The notes under the pieces are model-generated. The model searched no databases. It had not been told where the DNA came from and was given only the letters and a program-made list of their open reading frames with translations. The position numbers and the translations under genes are program-made. Shown here piece by piece: positions 36,103-46,748 of a DNA stretch of 64,000 bases. Origin of the DNA: Thauera sp. JM12B12 (GTDB taxonomy: Bacteria; Pseudomonadota; Gammaproteobacteria; Burkholderiales; Rhodocyclaceae); the NCBI RefSeq assembly GCF_039614725.1, contig NZ_CP154859.1, forward strand, positions 558,001 through 622,000, given 5' to 3'. The stretch's first letter is position 1, and each line of letters starts with the position of its first letter.

Positions 36103-36407
36103 ATGATCCCAGGAGAATATTTCGTCGCCGATGGCGACATCGAGCTCAACGTCGGCCGCGCCACGCTGACGGTGGTGGTGACCAACACCGGCGACCGCCC
36201 GATCCAGGTCGGCTCGCACTACCACTTTGCCGAGACCAACACCGCGCTGGACTTCGACCGCGCCGCGGCGCGCGGCTTCCGGCTCAACATCGCCGCGGGC
36301 ACCGCGGTGCGCTTCGAGCCCGGGCAGTCGCGCACCGTCGAGCTGGTGGCGCTCGACGGCGAGCGCGAGGTCTATGGCTTCAACGGACTCGTGATGGGAG
36401 CACTGTG

Positions 36408-36408
<1 letters not shown>
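36103..36408 (+). CDS. ureB: urease beta subunit
   Basis: A 101-residue urease beta subunit ([40 protein letters not shown]). AAGGA precedes the ATG. The stop overlaps the ureC start by one base (TGATG), so synthesis of the two is coupled. Confidence 0.96.
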
Positions 36409-38159
<1,751 letters not shown>

Positions 38160-38217
38160 GGCGCGGCCACCGCCTGCGCGACACGCCCCGCACCCGACCC
38201 ACCGGAGTTCCCCGACC

Positions 38218-38784
38218 ATGCAGATGACCCATGACAGCCGCGCCGACCTCGTGATGTCGACGCCCACCCCGACGTCCGCGCCGGCGCCCGCGGTGCTGCT
38301 GATCGAAGCCCTCTACCACGGCGAGCTGCCGCCAGCCGACACGCTCGAACTCGACTTCAACGCCCGTACCAAGAGCCGCCTGCGCACCCGGCTCGCGTCG
38401 GGCGTGGAGATCGGCCTGTTCCTGCCGCGCGGCACCATCCTGCGCGGCGGGCAGAAGCTGCGCGCGAGCGACGGCCGCATCGTCGTCGTACGCGCCGCCG
38501 CCGAGGATCTGCTCGAGGCGCGCTGCGCGACGGCCACCGAGCTTGCGCGCGCCGCCTTCCATCTCGGCAACCGTCACGTCGCCGTGCAGGTCGGGCGCGA
38601 TGCCGGCGGCGACTGGCTGCGCCTGCAGGCCGACCACGTGCTGGAAGGCATGCTGGTGGGCCTGGGCGCGCTGGTGAGTTCGCTGCGCGCGCCCTTCGAG
38701 CCCGAGGCCGGCGCCTACGCGCCCGGCCACCAGCACCCGGGCGACGGCAGCGGCGCGCGCATTCACCTGATGGCCGGGCAGTGA
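38218..38784 (+). CDS. ureE: urease accessory protein UreE
   Basis: A 188-residue nickel metallochaperone. The N-terminal peptide-binding domain ([29 protein letters not shown]) and C-terminal metal-binding domain ([13 protein letters not shown]) are present. The short tail has dispersed His (GHQHPGDG and IHL) rather than a poly-His run. GGAG precedes the ATG at 38218; an ATG twelve codons later is also possible. The stop overlaps the ureF GTG by 4 nt. Confidence 0.92.
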   Translation: MQMTHDSRADLVMSTPTPTSAPAPAVLLIEALYHGELPPADTLELDFNARTKSRLRTRLASGVEIGLFLPRGTILRGGQKLRASDGRIVVVRAAAEDLLEARCATATELARAAFHLGNRHVAVQVGRDAGGDWLRLQADHVLEGMLVGLGALVSSLRAPFEPEAGAYAPGHQHPGDGSGARIHLMAGQ

Positions 38785-39634
38785 GCGCCGCCGCCATCTC
38801 CTGGTCGCCGCCGGCACCAGGCAGCGCCGGAGCGAGCGAGGCGACTGTCATCGAGCGCCGCGCTGTGGGAGCGGGCTTGCCCGCGAACGTTGCGTGCTCG
38901 CGCGCCGCATTCGCGGGCAAGCCCGCTCCCACGGGGCCCGCGCCCACGGTCTCCGGCCTGCTTCCTCTGCTGCGCCTGCTGCAGCTGGCCAGTCCGGCGC
39001 TGCCGGTGGGCGCCTACACCTACTCGCAGGGCCTGGAGTGGGTGGTGGAGAGCGGCGCGGTGCGGGGCGAAGCCGACGCCGCGGCGTGGATCGGCGACGT
39101 GCTGACGTGGAGCCTGGCGCGCTTCGAGGCGCCGCTGCTGGCGCGCCAGCTCGCGGCCTGGCGTGCAGGCGACGACGGCGAGGTCGCGCGCCTCAACGCG
39201 GACTTCCTCGCCAGCCGCGAGACCGCCGAGCTGCGCGCCGAGACGGTGCAGATGGGCTGGTCGCTGGTGAAGCTGCTCGCCGAGCTCGAGGCCTTCGCCG
39301 CCTTGCCCGGCTGGCGCCCCCGCCTGCTGGCGATCGACACGCCGTGCTTTCCCACCGCCTGGTCGGCCGCCGCCGCAGCCTGGCAGGTGGCCGCCGAGCA
39401 GGCGCTGGCCGCCTACCTGTGGGCCTGGGCCGAGAACCAGGTGATGGCGGCGGTGAAGGCGGTGCCGCTCGGTCAGAGCGCCGGGCAGCGCCTGCTCGCC
39501 GGGCTCGGCGCGCGCATCCCGGCGCTGGTCGAGTCCGCGCTGCAGCTGCCCGAGGCGCGCTGGAGCAACTACACCCCTGGCCTGGCAATCGCCAGCAGCC
39601 GGCACGAAACCCAATACACGAGGTTGTTCAGATC

Positions 39635-39638
<4 letters not shown>
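38781..39638 (+). CDS. ureF: urease accessory protein UreF with a REP-encoded N-terminal extension
   Basis: A 285-residue UreF, which with UreD and UreG loads nickel into urease. The conserved part begins near residue 56 ([25 protein letters not shown]). The preceding ~50 residues are not UreF-like and include GAGLPANVA and [10 protein letters not shown], the translation of an inverted REP doublet (38865-38932) in the reading frame. The GTG start overlaps the ureE stop (GTGA); no ATG or GTG occurs between the REP doublet and the core, so the extension is probably translated unless a CTG or TTG is used. The stop overlaps ureG by 4 nt. Confidence 0.88.
38865..38932. repeat. inverted REP doublet (REPIN) inside ureF
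   Basis: Two perfect 23-bp inverted copies (38865-38887 and 38910-38932) flank a 22-bp centre. Each arm starts GTGGGAGCGGGC when read inward from its outer end and contains TTGCCCGCGAA, the look of proteobacterial REP elements mobilised by RAYT transposases. No second copy and no RAYT gene were noticed in the window. Confidence 0.85.
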
Positions 39639-40306
<668 letters not shown>

Positions 40307-40349
40307 GCGCGCAGATCACCGCATCATCCAGACCACAGGGACATCGACC

Positions 40350-40550
40350 ATGAACACGCTCCGCACGCTGACCGCCTCCGCGCTGGCGCTGGCCGCCTCC
40401 GGCACCGCCCTCGCCCATCCCGGCCACACCCATGGCACCGACGGATTCCTCAACGCCCTCATCCACGCCTTCACCGAGCCCGGCGTGGTGCTGCCGCTGA
40501 TCGCGGTCGGAGCGTATCTGGCGTGGCGGGCGCTGCGGCGTCCGGAATAG
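40350..40550 (+). CDS. 66-residue mini HupE/UreJ-like membrane protein
   Basis: A small protein with a signal peptide (MNTLRTLTASALALAASGTALA), a His-rich start to the mature chain (HPGHTHGTDGF) and one membrane helix (VVLPLIAVGAYLAWRAL). The AHPGH start followed by a GF..ALIHAF segment resembles the first part of HupE/UreJ nickel permeases, which are about 190 residues with six helices. It is 43 bp after ureG, so it belongs to the urease operon. It may be a degraded permease or a distinct small metal-binding membrane protein. Confidence 0.65.
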   Translation: MNTLRTLTASALALAASGTALAHPGHTHGTDGFLNALIHAFTEPGVVLPLIAVGAYLAWRALRRPE

Positions 40551-40584
40551 TCGGCGCAGCGCCCGCTCCTTGCGCGGGTGAAAC

Positions 40585-41505
40585 TCAGCCCGCGGCGTGC
40601 AGCGCGAGGCGGGCTGCGGCCAGATCCCAGCCGGCCCAGCCGCAGCTCTTGAACAGCACTGGCCCCTGCGGACGCGGCCAGTCCTCGCGGATCACCCGCG
40701 CGAGTTCGGGAATCGCCTTCACGTCCATGCCGGCCTGCAGCAGGTCGCCGGCCTCGTGGTCGGCGTCGCGGGTGTCGACCACGATGGCGCCGCGCGCGGC
40801 GATGTCGTGGCAGAGCGCCGGCGACAGCTCCACCATCTGCGGCGTGAACGCGCCCACCGCGGCGATGAAGGCGTCCGCGCGCGGCGTGCCGTCGAGCACC
40901 ACGCCGCTCGCCGGCGTCGCGGTGACCACCAGCGGGCACTCGTCGAGCGCGCGGCGCAGGTCGAACGCGGGCTGGGCATCCAGGCCGCGGCTGCGCGCAT
41001 GGTCGATCAGCGCGCGCGCGCTCGCCGGGCTGCGCGAGGCAATGCGGACCTGTCCGGTGCCGAGGCCGTCGACGAAGGCGTCGAGGTGGGCACGACCCTG
41101 CACGCCGGCGCCGATGATCAGCAGCGGGCCGTCCGGTTTCGGCGCCAGCCTGCGGGCGGCGAGCAGGGACACCGCCGCGGTGCGGCGCGCGGTGACCGTG
41201 GGACCGTCGATGATCAGCCGGCGCTCGCCGCTGGCGACCTCGAACACCACCACGTCGCCCTGGATGGTCGGACGCGCGCTGCCGACGTTGGCCGGCGTGA
41301 AGGTGATCAGCTTGGTCACCGCCAGCCTGCCGTCGGTCGATGGCATCACGAACAGCGAGCCCTGGCCGGCGAGCGGCATCACCATGCGCGGCGGGACCTC
41401 GACCCCGGGCTCGGCGAGCAGGGCGGCGATCTCGTCGGCGAGTGCGGGATAGGGCAGGGCGGCGGCGGTCTGTCCGGCGGACAGCAGCGGGACGGGGTGG
41501 GGCAT
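40585..41505 (-). CDS. ornithine cyclodeaminase/mu-crystallin family reductase (delta1-pyrroline-2-carboxylate reductase-like)
   Basis: A 306-residue NAD(P)-dependent enzyme. The substrate part includes RMVMPLAGQGSLFVMP and LAVTKLITFTPANVG; the Rossmann part has LLIIGAGVQGRAHLDAF. The pattern is closer to delta1-pyrroline-2-carboxylate or thiomorpholine-carboxylate reductases (hydroxyproline or lysine side-routes) than to true ornithine cyclodeaminase. The ATG at 41505 has GGATG upstream; an ATG three codons earlier is possible. It stands alone, convergent with the urease operon and divergent from the deaminase gene. Confidence 0.8.
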   Translation of the reverse strand: MPHPVPLLSAGQTAAALPYPALADEIAALLAEPGVEVPPRMVMPLAGQGSLFVMPSTDGRLAVTKLITFTPANVGSARPTIQGDVVVFEVASGERRLIIDGPTVTARRTAAVSLLAARRLAPKPDGPLLIIGAGVQGRAHLDAFVDGLGTGQVRIASRSPASARALIDHARSRGLDAQPAFDLRRALDECPLVVTATPASGVVLDGTPRADAFIAAVGAFTPQMVELSPALCHDIAARGAIVVDTRDADHEAGDLLQAGMDVKAIPELARVIREDWPRPQGPVLFKSCGWAGWDLAAARLALHAAG

Positions 41506-41682
41506 CGGCAGCATCCGGCGAGGGGGCGGGGGCGGCCATGCTAGCGCCGGCCGTGGATCCGCGACAAGGAAGGGCTGGCCCGCAGCGCGCGCGGATGGGC
41601 CGCGGCGGCCTGCCCATGTCCTCCTCCGTCGGCGTACACTGCGCGCATGCCAGTCGTGCCGACCGTCCCCAAGGAGATCGCG

Positions 41683-42687
41683 ATGGACCTCGAGACCTAC
41701 GTCCGCACCCTGCCCAAAGCCGAGCTGCACCTGCACATCGAGGGCACGCTGGAGCCCGAGATGATGTTCGCGCTCGCGCGCCGCAATGGCGTGGCGCTGC
41801 CCTGGGACAGCGTGGAGGCGACCCGCGCCGCCTACGCCTTCACCGACCTGCAGAGCTTTCTCGACCTCTATTACGCCGGGGCGGCGGCGCTGATCCACGA
41901 GCAGGACTTCTTCGATCTCGCCGTCGCCTATTTCGAGCGCGCGCACGCCGACGGCGTCGTGCATGCCGAGCTCTTCTTCGACCCGCAGACCCACACCGCG
42001 CGCGGCATCGCCTTCGAGACCGTGCTCGACGGGCTGGAGCGCGCCTGCGCCGAGGCCCAAGCGCGCTGGGGCATCAGCTCGCGGCTGATCCTGTGCTTCC
42101 TGCGCCACCTGAGCGAAGACGAGGGCTTCGCCACCCTGCACGAGGCGCTGCCGCACCTGGCGCGCATCCACGGCGTGGGGCTGGATTCGTCCGAGAAGGG
42201 CCACCCGCCCGGCAAGTTCGCCCGCCTGTTCGCGCGCTGCCGCGAACTCGGTCTGCACGTCGTCGCCCACGCCGGCGAGGAGGGACCGCCGGCCTACATC
42301 GTCGAGGCGCTCGAGGTGCTGAAGGTCGAGCGCATCGACCACGGCGTGCGCTGCGAGGAAGACCCGGCGCTGGTCGAGCGCCTGGCGCGCGAGCAGGTCG
42401 CGCTCACCGTGTGCCCGCTGTCGAACGTGAAGCTGTGCGTGTTTCCGACGCTGGCGCAGCACAACTTCAGGCGTCTGCTCGCCGCCGGGCTCAAGCTCAC
42501 GATCAACTCCGACGACCCGGCGTATTTCGGTGGCTACGTCGCGCACAACTACCTGCAGACCGCGCAGGCGCTCGGCCTCACCCGCGCCGAGCTCAAGCGC
42601 GTGGCGCGCAACAGCCTGGAGGCGAGCTTCGTGCCCGAGTCGCTGCGTGCGCCCTGGCTCGTCCGCCTCGACGCGATGCCCGACTGA
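41683..42687 (+). CDS. adenine deaminase-type member of the adenosine deaminase family
   Basis: A 334-residue metal-dependent deaminase of the TIM-barrel amidohydrolase superfamily. Zinc ligands lie in [18 protein letters not shown] and [10 protein letters not shown], with IDHGVRC as the active-site His. The segment [14 protein letters not shown] is typical of the adenine-specific subgroup, whereas adenosine deaminases have a GIDLAG-type motif there. AAGGAG eight bases upstream selects the ATG at 41683 over an in-frame start twelve codons earlier. It would turn adenine to hypoxanthine, which the phosphoribosyltransferase at 59013-59570 could salvage. Confidence 0.83.
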   Translation: MDLETYVRTLPKAELHLHIEGTLEPEMMFALARRNGVALPWDSVEATRAAYAFTDLQSFLDLYYAGAAALIHEQDFFDLAVAYFERAHADGVVHAELFFDPQTHTARGIAFETVLDGLERACAEAQARWGISSRLILCFLRHLSEDEGFATLHEALPHLARIHGVGLDSSEKGHPPGKFARLFARCRELGLHVVAHAGEEGPPAYIVEALEVLKVERIDHGVRCEEDPALVERLAREQVALTVCPLSNVKLCVFPTLAQHNFRRLLAAGLKLTINSDDPAYFGGYVAHNYLQTAQALGLTRAELKRVARNSLEASFVPESLRAPWLVRLDAMPD

Positions 42688-42712
42688 GCGGGCAGCGGGC
42701 GAGGCTGTGCGA

Positions 42713-43765
42713 CTACAGGAATAGCCCGGCTACGTCCGCCGTCTCCTTGCGGCCCACCTGGCGGTGATGCGTGCGGAGCCAGTCATCCGCGCGCGCGCGG
42801 CCAAGCCGGTGGAGTTCGGTCAGGAAGCTGCTGGCCGCGTTGAGCTTGCTGGCACTGCCGGCCTCGGCCAGTTCGCGCGCCTCGATCAGGTGGAAACGCT
42901 GACCGACGAGCTTGCGCTCCAGCCGCCCCAGCGGCATCCAGCCTGCGGTTTCGGCGATGTGCTGGCGCGCGTGGGCGATCATCCGCATCTCGCGCAGGAA
43001 GGTGGTGGAAAAGCCCAGCTCCATGCTGCGCGCCGAGATGTCCTCGGCGCTGCGCGGCGCGTCGTCGCGTTGCAGCGGGTTGAGCAGCACCATCAGGATG
43101 TCGGGCGTACCGCACTCGTACAGCAGCGGGTAGATCGCCGGGTTGGCCGTGAAGCCGCCGTCCCAGTAGTGCTCGCCGTCGATCTCCACCGCATGGTGCA
43201 GGGTCGGCAGGCAGGCCGAGGCGAGCAGGGCGGCCTCGCTCAGTTCTGCGGTGTGGAACAGCCGCACCTTGCCGGTGCGCACCGTCGTCGCGGCGATGAA
43301 GAGCTTGAGCGGGCACTCGCGGCGCAGGCGCTCGAAGTCGAACTGGGCGCGCACCACGTCGCGCAGCGGGTTGAGCTCGAAGGGGTTGAGCTGGTAGGGC
43401 GAGAACAGCCGCATGAAGCCCATCATCACGCTCATCGGCGTCGGCAGCGCACCGTCGGCAGCGGGGTTCAGGCTGTGCAGCAGCTCCATGTGAAAGGGCA
43501 CGCTGTCGCCCACCGCCTGCCAGAACCCGGCAAGCGCGGCGCGCGCGCCCTCGGCGCCGCCGGAGGTCCAGCCGTGCGCGAGCGCCACCGCGTTCATCGC
43601 GCCGGCGCTGGTGCCGCTGATGCCCTCGATGCGGATGCCAGCCTCGAGCAGGCGGTCGAGCACGCCCCAGGTGTAGGCGCCGTGGGCGCCGCCGCCCTGC
43701 AGGGCCAGGCTCAGCAGCGGCGGTTGGGCGTCGGGCCGGCGGCGCGGCCATCGCAGGGAGACCAT
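42713..43765 (-). CDS. patatin-like phospholipase
   Basis: A 350-residue patatin-domain protein. The oxyanion loop QGGGAHGAYTWGVLD, the Ser nucleophile in GTSAGAMNA and the catalytic Asp in DGGFTANPAI make the Ser-Asp dyad. There is no signal peptide, so it is likely cytoplasmic or delivered to membranes. The C-terminal ~100 residues are helical and charged. GAGG precedes the ATG. It converges with the deaminase gene, 25 bp away. Confidence 0.85.
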   Translation of the reverse strand: MVSLRWPRRRPDAQPPLLSLALQGGGAHGAYTWGVLDRLLEAGIRIEGISGTSAGAMNAVALAHGWTSGGAEGARAALAGFWQAVGDSVPFHMELLHSLNPAADGALPTPMSVMMGFMRLFSPYQLNPFELNPLRDVVRAQFDFERLRRECPLKLFIAATTVRTGKVRLFHTAELSEAALLASACLPTLHHAVEIDGEHYWDGGFTANPAIYPLLYECGTPDILMVLLNPLQRDDAPRSAEDISARSMELGFSTTFLREMRMIAHARQHIAETAGWMPLGRLERKLVGQRFHLIEARELAEAGSASKLNAASSFLTELHRLGRARADDWLRTHHRQVGRKETADVAGLFL

Positions 43766-43975
43766 CGGTATGCCTCGCAGTCAGTAAGTACGCCGGATGG
43801 AATGTTGCATTGCACAATGGAGAGTATCACGCGCCCTGCGTAGCAGCCGCATGAATGTGTCCGGGGGGGCGTGCAGGCGGCGGAACCTCGGCGCCCAACC
43901 CGGCGCGCGCGTTTCTTGGCATGATCGGGCCTTCCTTTCCGCCGCTGCGCGCGGCCCCGTCCGCTGGAGATGCTC

Positions 43976-44776
43976 ATGGTCGGAGCTACAGGTCCTGCCG
44001 TAGATGTTGCCCCCCAAGCGCTGCCCGCATTGCGCGTGATGCCGATGCCGGCTGATCTCAACCCGGCCGGCGACGTCTTCGGCGGCTGGATCATGGCGAT
44101 GGTGGACGTCGCCGGCGCGCTGCCGGCGATCCGCCGCGCGCGCTCGCGCGTGGTGACGGTGGCGGTGAATTCCTTCACCTTCAAGCAGCCGGTGTCGGTC
44201 GGCGACATCGTCAGCTTTCATGCGGACGTGGTGGCGACGGGGCGGTCGTCGATCACGGTCGATGTGCATGTGTTCGCCGAGCGCAACCCGGCCAGCCCGG
44301 TGGTGGTGAAGGTCACCGAGGCGCGCCTGACCTATGTCGCGATGAGCGCGCAGGGCGAGAAGCGCCTGCTCGGAGCGGTCGTGCCGCCGCGCGCCGAGCC
44401 GCCCTCGAGCAAGGAGCTGGTGTTGCGGGTGGTGCCGATGCCGGCCGACCTCAACCCGGCCGGCGACGTCTTCGGCGGCTGGATCATGGCGATGGTCGAC
44501 GTCGCCGGGGCGGTTCCGGCGGTGCGCGTCGCGCGCTCCCGGGTGGCCACGGTGGCGGTGGACTCCTTCGTCTTCAAGCAGCCGGTATCGGTCGGCGACA
44601 TCGTCAGCTTCCACGCCGAGATCGTGCACGTCGGCAAGACCTCGGTGACCGTGGACGTCGAGGTGTTCGCCGAGCGCAATCCCGAGAACCCGGTGGTGGT
44701 GAAGGTGACCGAGGCCAAGCTGACCTACGTGGCGGTCGATGAGTTTCGCGCCAAGCGGCAGATCGCTCCGGGCTGA
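43976..44776 (+). CDS. tandem-duplicated hotdog acyl-CoA thioesterase
   Basis: A 266-residue protein with two near-identical YciA/BACH-type hotdog domains. Each has MPMPADLNPAGDVFGGWIMA, FKQPVSVGDIVSFHA and NPVVVKVTEA-like blocks; the first spans ~18-125 and the second ~142-255. Each repeat keeps the Asn and Asp of the (N)PAGDVFGGW active site, so both halves may hydrolyse acyl-CoA. GGAG lies six bases before the ATG at 43976 and abuts an earlier ATG at 43970. It is divergent from the patatin gene, and the pair could act in lipid turnover. Confidence 0.87.
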   Translation: MVGATGPAVDVAPQALPALRVMPMPADLNPAGDVFGGWIMAMVDVAGALPAIRRARSRVVTVAVNSFTFKQPVSVGDIVSFHADVVATGRSSITVDVHVFAERNPASPVVVKVTEARLTYVAMSAQGEKRLLGAVVPPRAEPPSSKELVLRVVPMPADLNPAGDVFGGWIMAMVDVAGAVPAVRVARSRVATVAVDSFVFKQPVSVGDIVSFHAEIVHVGKTSVTVDVEVFAERNPENPVVVKVTEAKLTYVAVDEFRAKRQIAPG

Positions 44777-44831
44777 CCGGGCGCGGCGCGCGGGTCGGGG
44801 CGGTCGCATTGTTCGGCCGCCGTCCGCGGAA

Positions 44832-44873
44832 TTGATGGCTATCAATCACGACGTGAGATTTTGCCGTTAGTGT
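44832..44873 (+). promoter_or_regulatory. class II FNR/DNR-type promoter of the cytochrome c gene
   Basis: TTGATGGCTATCAA (44832-44845) is a perfect match to the FNR consensus TTGAT-N4-ATCAA. Exactly 22 bp downstream is TAGTGT (44868-44873) as a -10-like hexamer, placing the dyad at about -41.5. Start of transcription would be near 44880, about 49 bp before the ATG. Confidence 0.75.
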
Positions 44874-44928
44874 GCGAGGCATTCGCAGAGCCCTCCTGCG
44901 ACGGACCACGACCTAACGGAGATTTCAC

Positions 44929-45363
44929 ATGAACAAGTTCCCCTTCCTGATCGCCGCTGCGGCATCCGTCCTGCTGGCGGCCTGTGGCGGCTCCGACAGC
45001 GGCACGCCGGCCGCGCCTGCGGCCGCCCCGGCCCCGGCGCCTGTCGCCGCCGCGCCTGCGGCCGCGCCCGCCGCAGCGCCCGCGCCTGCCCCCGCCGCGG
45101 CGCCCGCGAATGCAGCGGGCGAGAGCGTCTACAAGAAGACCTGCGCGCTGTGCCATGCAGCGGGCGTGGCGGGTGCGCCGAAGCCGGGCGACAAGGCCGA
45201 GTGGGAGCCGCGCATCGCGCAGGGCAACGAGACCCTGTACAAGCACGCGATCGAGGGCTTCACCGGTGCCAAGGGCATGATGCCGCCGCGCGGGGGTGGT
45301 GCCTCGCTGACCGACGACGAGGTCAAGGCGGCGGTCGACTACATGGTCGCCAAGTCAAAGTAA
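44929..45363 (+). CDS. cytochrome c5-type lipoprotein
   Basis: A 144-residue monohaem cytochrome. The lipobox LLAAC makes Cys19 the likely lipidation site. A 40-residue Ala/Pro-rich linker follows, then a class I cytochrome domain with CALCH (haem Cys72, Cys75 and His76) and a probable Met ligand in GMMPPRGG. It should be a membrane-tethered periplasmic electron carrier. The perfect FNR box upstream and the adjoining nos cluster suggest a role in feeding electrons to N2O or other nitrogen-oxide reductases; this is inference. Confidence 0.88.
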   Translation: MNKFPFLIAAAASVLLAACGGSDSGTPAAPAAAPAPAPVAAAPAAAPAAAPAPAPAAAPANAAGESVYKKTCALCHAAGVAGAPKPGDKAEWEPRIAQGNETLYKHAIEGFTGAKGMMPPRGGGASLTDDEVKAAVDYMVAKSK

Positions 45364-45401
45364 GTGCGGCAACCCCGCTGCGGCGGGGGCAGCAAGCGAG
45401 G

Positions 45402-45423
45402 ACGGGGCCTGCGGGCCCCGTTT
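45402..45423 (+). terminator. terminator after the cytochrome c gene
   Basis: An 8-bp perfect stem (45402-45409 and 45414-45421) with a 4-nt loop is followed by TT. It lies 38 bp after the cytochrome stop and next to the end of the leftward NosL-like gene. Confidence 0.6.
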
Positions 45424-45458
45424 GCATGTGCGCCGCGCGCGCATGAGGCGAGCTCGGG

Positions 45459-46094
45459 TCAGTGCAGGTGCTGGGCGTGGGTCGCATCGCGCAAGCCCGC
45501 TACCACGCCGCGGTCGATCTGCCCGAAGCGCAGTGCCTGGCCGCCTTGCTGCGCGATATGGGCCTGGGCGGCGGTCGCGTCGGCGAAGGCGGGCAGATCG
45601 GGGCCGCGCATCGGTCCGCGCGCGGCCGAGCCGCGCACGAAGACCGCCTCGCGCGCGGACAGCCAGTCGCCGCTGTCGAAGTCGGCGACGTAGAGTGCAA
45701 CCGCATCGGCGGCGGCGCGTGTCGTGCCGAAGCGCTCCGGCGCATCCAGGAACATGAAGAGGTCCACCGGCGAGTCGAAGAAGTGTGCGGCGCCGTCGTT
45801 GAAGATGACCTGGGCGGCCCAGCGCGGAAAACGCGCGGGATACATGCCGCACACCGGGCAGCGCGCATCGGCGGGGATCGGGCGGGGGTCGTGGACGCCC
45901 AGGCCGCTGGCCGGATCGTAGGGGTGGGGCGCAACGACGCGGCTGGGTGCGACGACGCAGACGTCCTCGGCGGGCGGCACGAAGCTCGTGCCCGCGCGCA
46001 GGCCGTAGTCGATGAACAGCCCGCTGGCGGTGGCCAGCGCCCCGGCCGCGCCGGCAAGCAGCAAGCCCCGGCGCAGCGCCGCCCCCTTCATCAT
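45459..46094 (-). CDS. second NosL-like protein
   Basis: A 211-residue protein with an N-terminal hydrophobic anchor or signal (GLLLAGAAGALATASG). It has a NosL-type domain with RCPVCGMYPARFPRW, a Cys-x2-Cys-x-Met copper-site pattern, then VIFNDGAAHFFDSP. Unlike the NosL at 46749 it lacks a lipobox and has a longer N-terminal part. Its start overlaps the preceding small gene by 4 nt, so it ends the nos operon. It may also deliver copper to NosZ. Confidence 0.75.
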   Translation of the reverse strand: MMKGAALRRGLLLAGAAGALATASGLFIDYGLRAGTSFVPPAEDVCVVAPSRVVAPHPYDPASGLGVHDPRPIPADARCPVCGMYPARFPRWAAQVIFNDGAAHFFDSPVDLFMFLDAPERFGTTRAAADAVALYVADFDSGDWLSAREAVFVRGSAARGPMRGPDLPAFADATAAQAHIAQQGGQALRFGQIDRGVVAGLRDATHAQHLH

Positions 46095-46462
46095 GCGCAG
46101 TCGGCCAGCAGGGGGTCCCTGCCGAGCGCGTCGATGACACGGGCGAGGTTCTGTTCCGGGCTGTTGTCGGTGCGCGTGAGCGGATCGGCCACGACACGCC
46201 CGTCGGCGCGGTGCAGGTGGTTGGGTGCGGTGTCGAGCTGCGGATGGGTGGGCGCGGTGTCGATGCCGAGCTCGCTGGCGTCTGCCTCGCTGCCGGTGCG
46301 CCAGCGCAGGGAGTATGCATCGGCGGCGGCGTAGCGCACGGTGAGGACGACGCCGTTGTTCAGCGTCAGGGTCAGCGCGTCCTGGGTCAGTTGCGCCGGC
46401 GCGCGCAGCGCACCGGCGTGTTCGCGCGCGACGTGGTCGAGCAGTCGGGTGTGCAGGCTCAT
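46091..46462 (-). CDS. small protein of unknown function in the nos operon (TumE-like?)
   Basis: A 123-residue protein without signal peptide. The central segment SLRWRTGSEADASELGIDTAP followed by THPQLDTAPNHLHRADGRV recalls the TumE/DUF6516 toxin family, whose members share a PHHPEL..FPHHKH-like pattern, but the match is from memory and distant. AGGAG precedes the ATG. It overlaps the 89-residue gene upstream by one base and the NosL-like gene downstream by 4 nt, so all three are coupled. Confidence 0.6.
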   Translation of the reverse strand: MSLHTRLLDHVAREHAGALRAPAQLTQDALTLTLNNGVVLTVRYAAADAYSLRWRTGSEADASELGIDTAPTHPQLDTAPNHLHRADGRVVADPLTRTDNSPEQNLARVIDALGRDPLLADCA

Positions 46463-46731
46463 CAGCGGTTGATCTCCTGGAGGCGGGTGGCGACCAGCTC
46501 GCGCGCGCTGGCGTGGGTGTCGGCCAGGATGCGGGCGGCGAGGTAATGCTCGTAGGCCGGATGCGCGTCGATGCTGCCGGCGGCGATGCGGGCGAGGAGC
46601 TCGGCCTCGTCGGTCGCGCCCATCGCGGCGAGCACCGCGCGCCGGTTCTCGCGTGCTTCGTAGATCAGACGGGTGACGCGCTGCAGGTCGAGGGCGTCGT
46701 CGGGAGGCAGGGCATCGAAAATCGGGTCCAT
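46462..46731 (-). CDS. 89-residue helical protein of unknown function in the nos operon
   Basis: A short, mostly helical, acidic protein (DALDLQRVTRLIYEARENRR, AELLARIAAGSIDAHPAYEHYLAARIL). No signal peptide or known motif is visible. It lies 17 bp after nosL and its stop overlaps the next gene by one base (TGATG). If the following gene is toxin-like this could be its partner; equally, both may be accessory to N2O reductase assembly. I do not recognise its family. Confidence 0.6.
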   Translation of the reverse strand: MDPIFDALPPDDALDLQRVTRLIYEARENRRAVLAAMGATDEAELLARIAAGSIDAHPAYEHYLAARILADTHASARELVATRLQEINR

Positions 46732-46748
46732 CGCGGTTCTCGTTCGGA

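Noticed and set aside
43781..44845. Leftward 354-codon frame with repeated HRHDPAAEDVAGRVE-like blocks
   Set aside because: The repeats are the complement of the duplicated hotdog domains and not a repeat protein.
44978..45110. Repetitive GCGCCCGCGCCTGCC-like DNA in the cytochrome gene
   Set aside because: It encodes the Ala/Pro linker of the lipoprotein and is ordinary low-complexity coding sequence, not a tandem-repeat locus.
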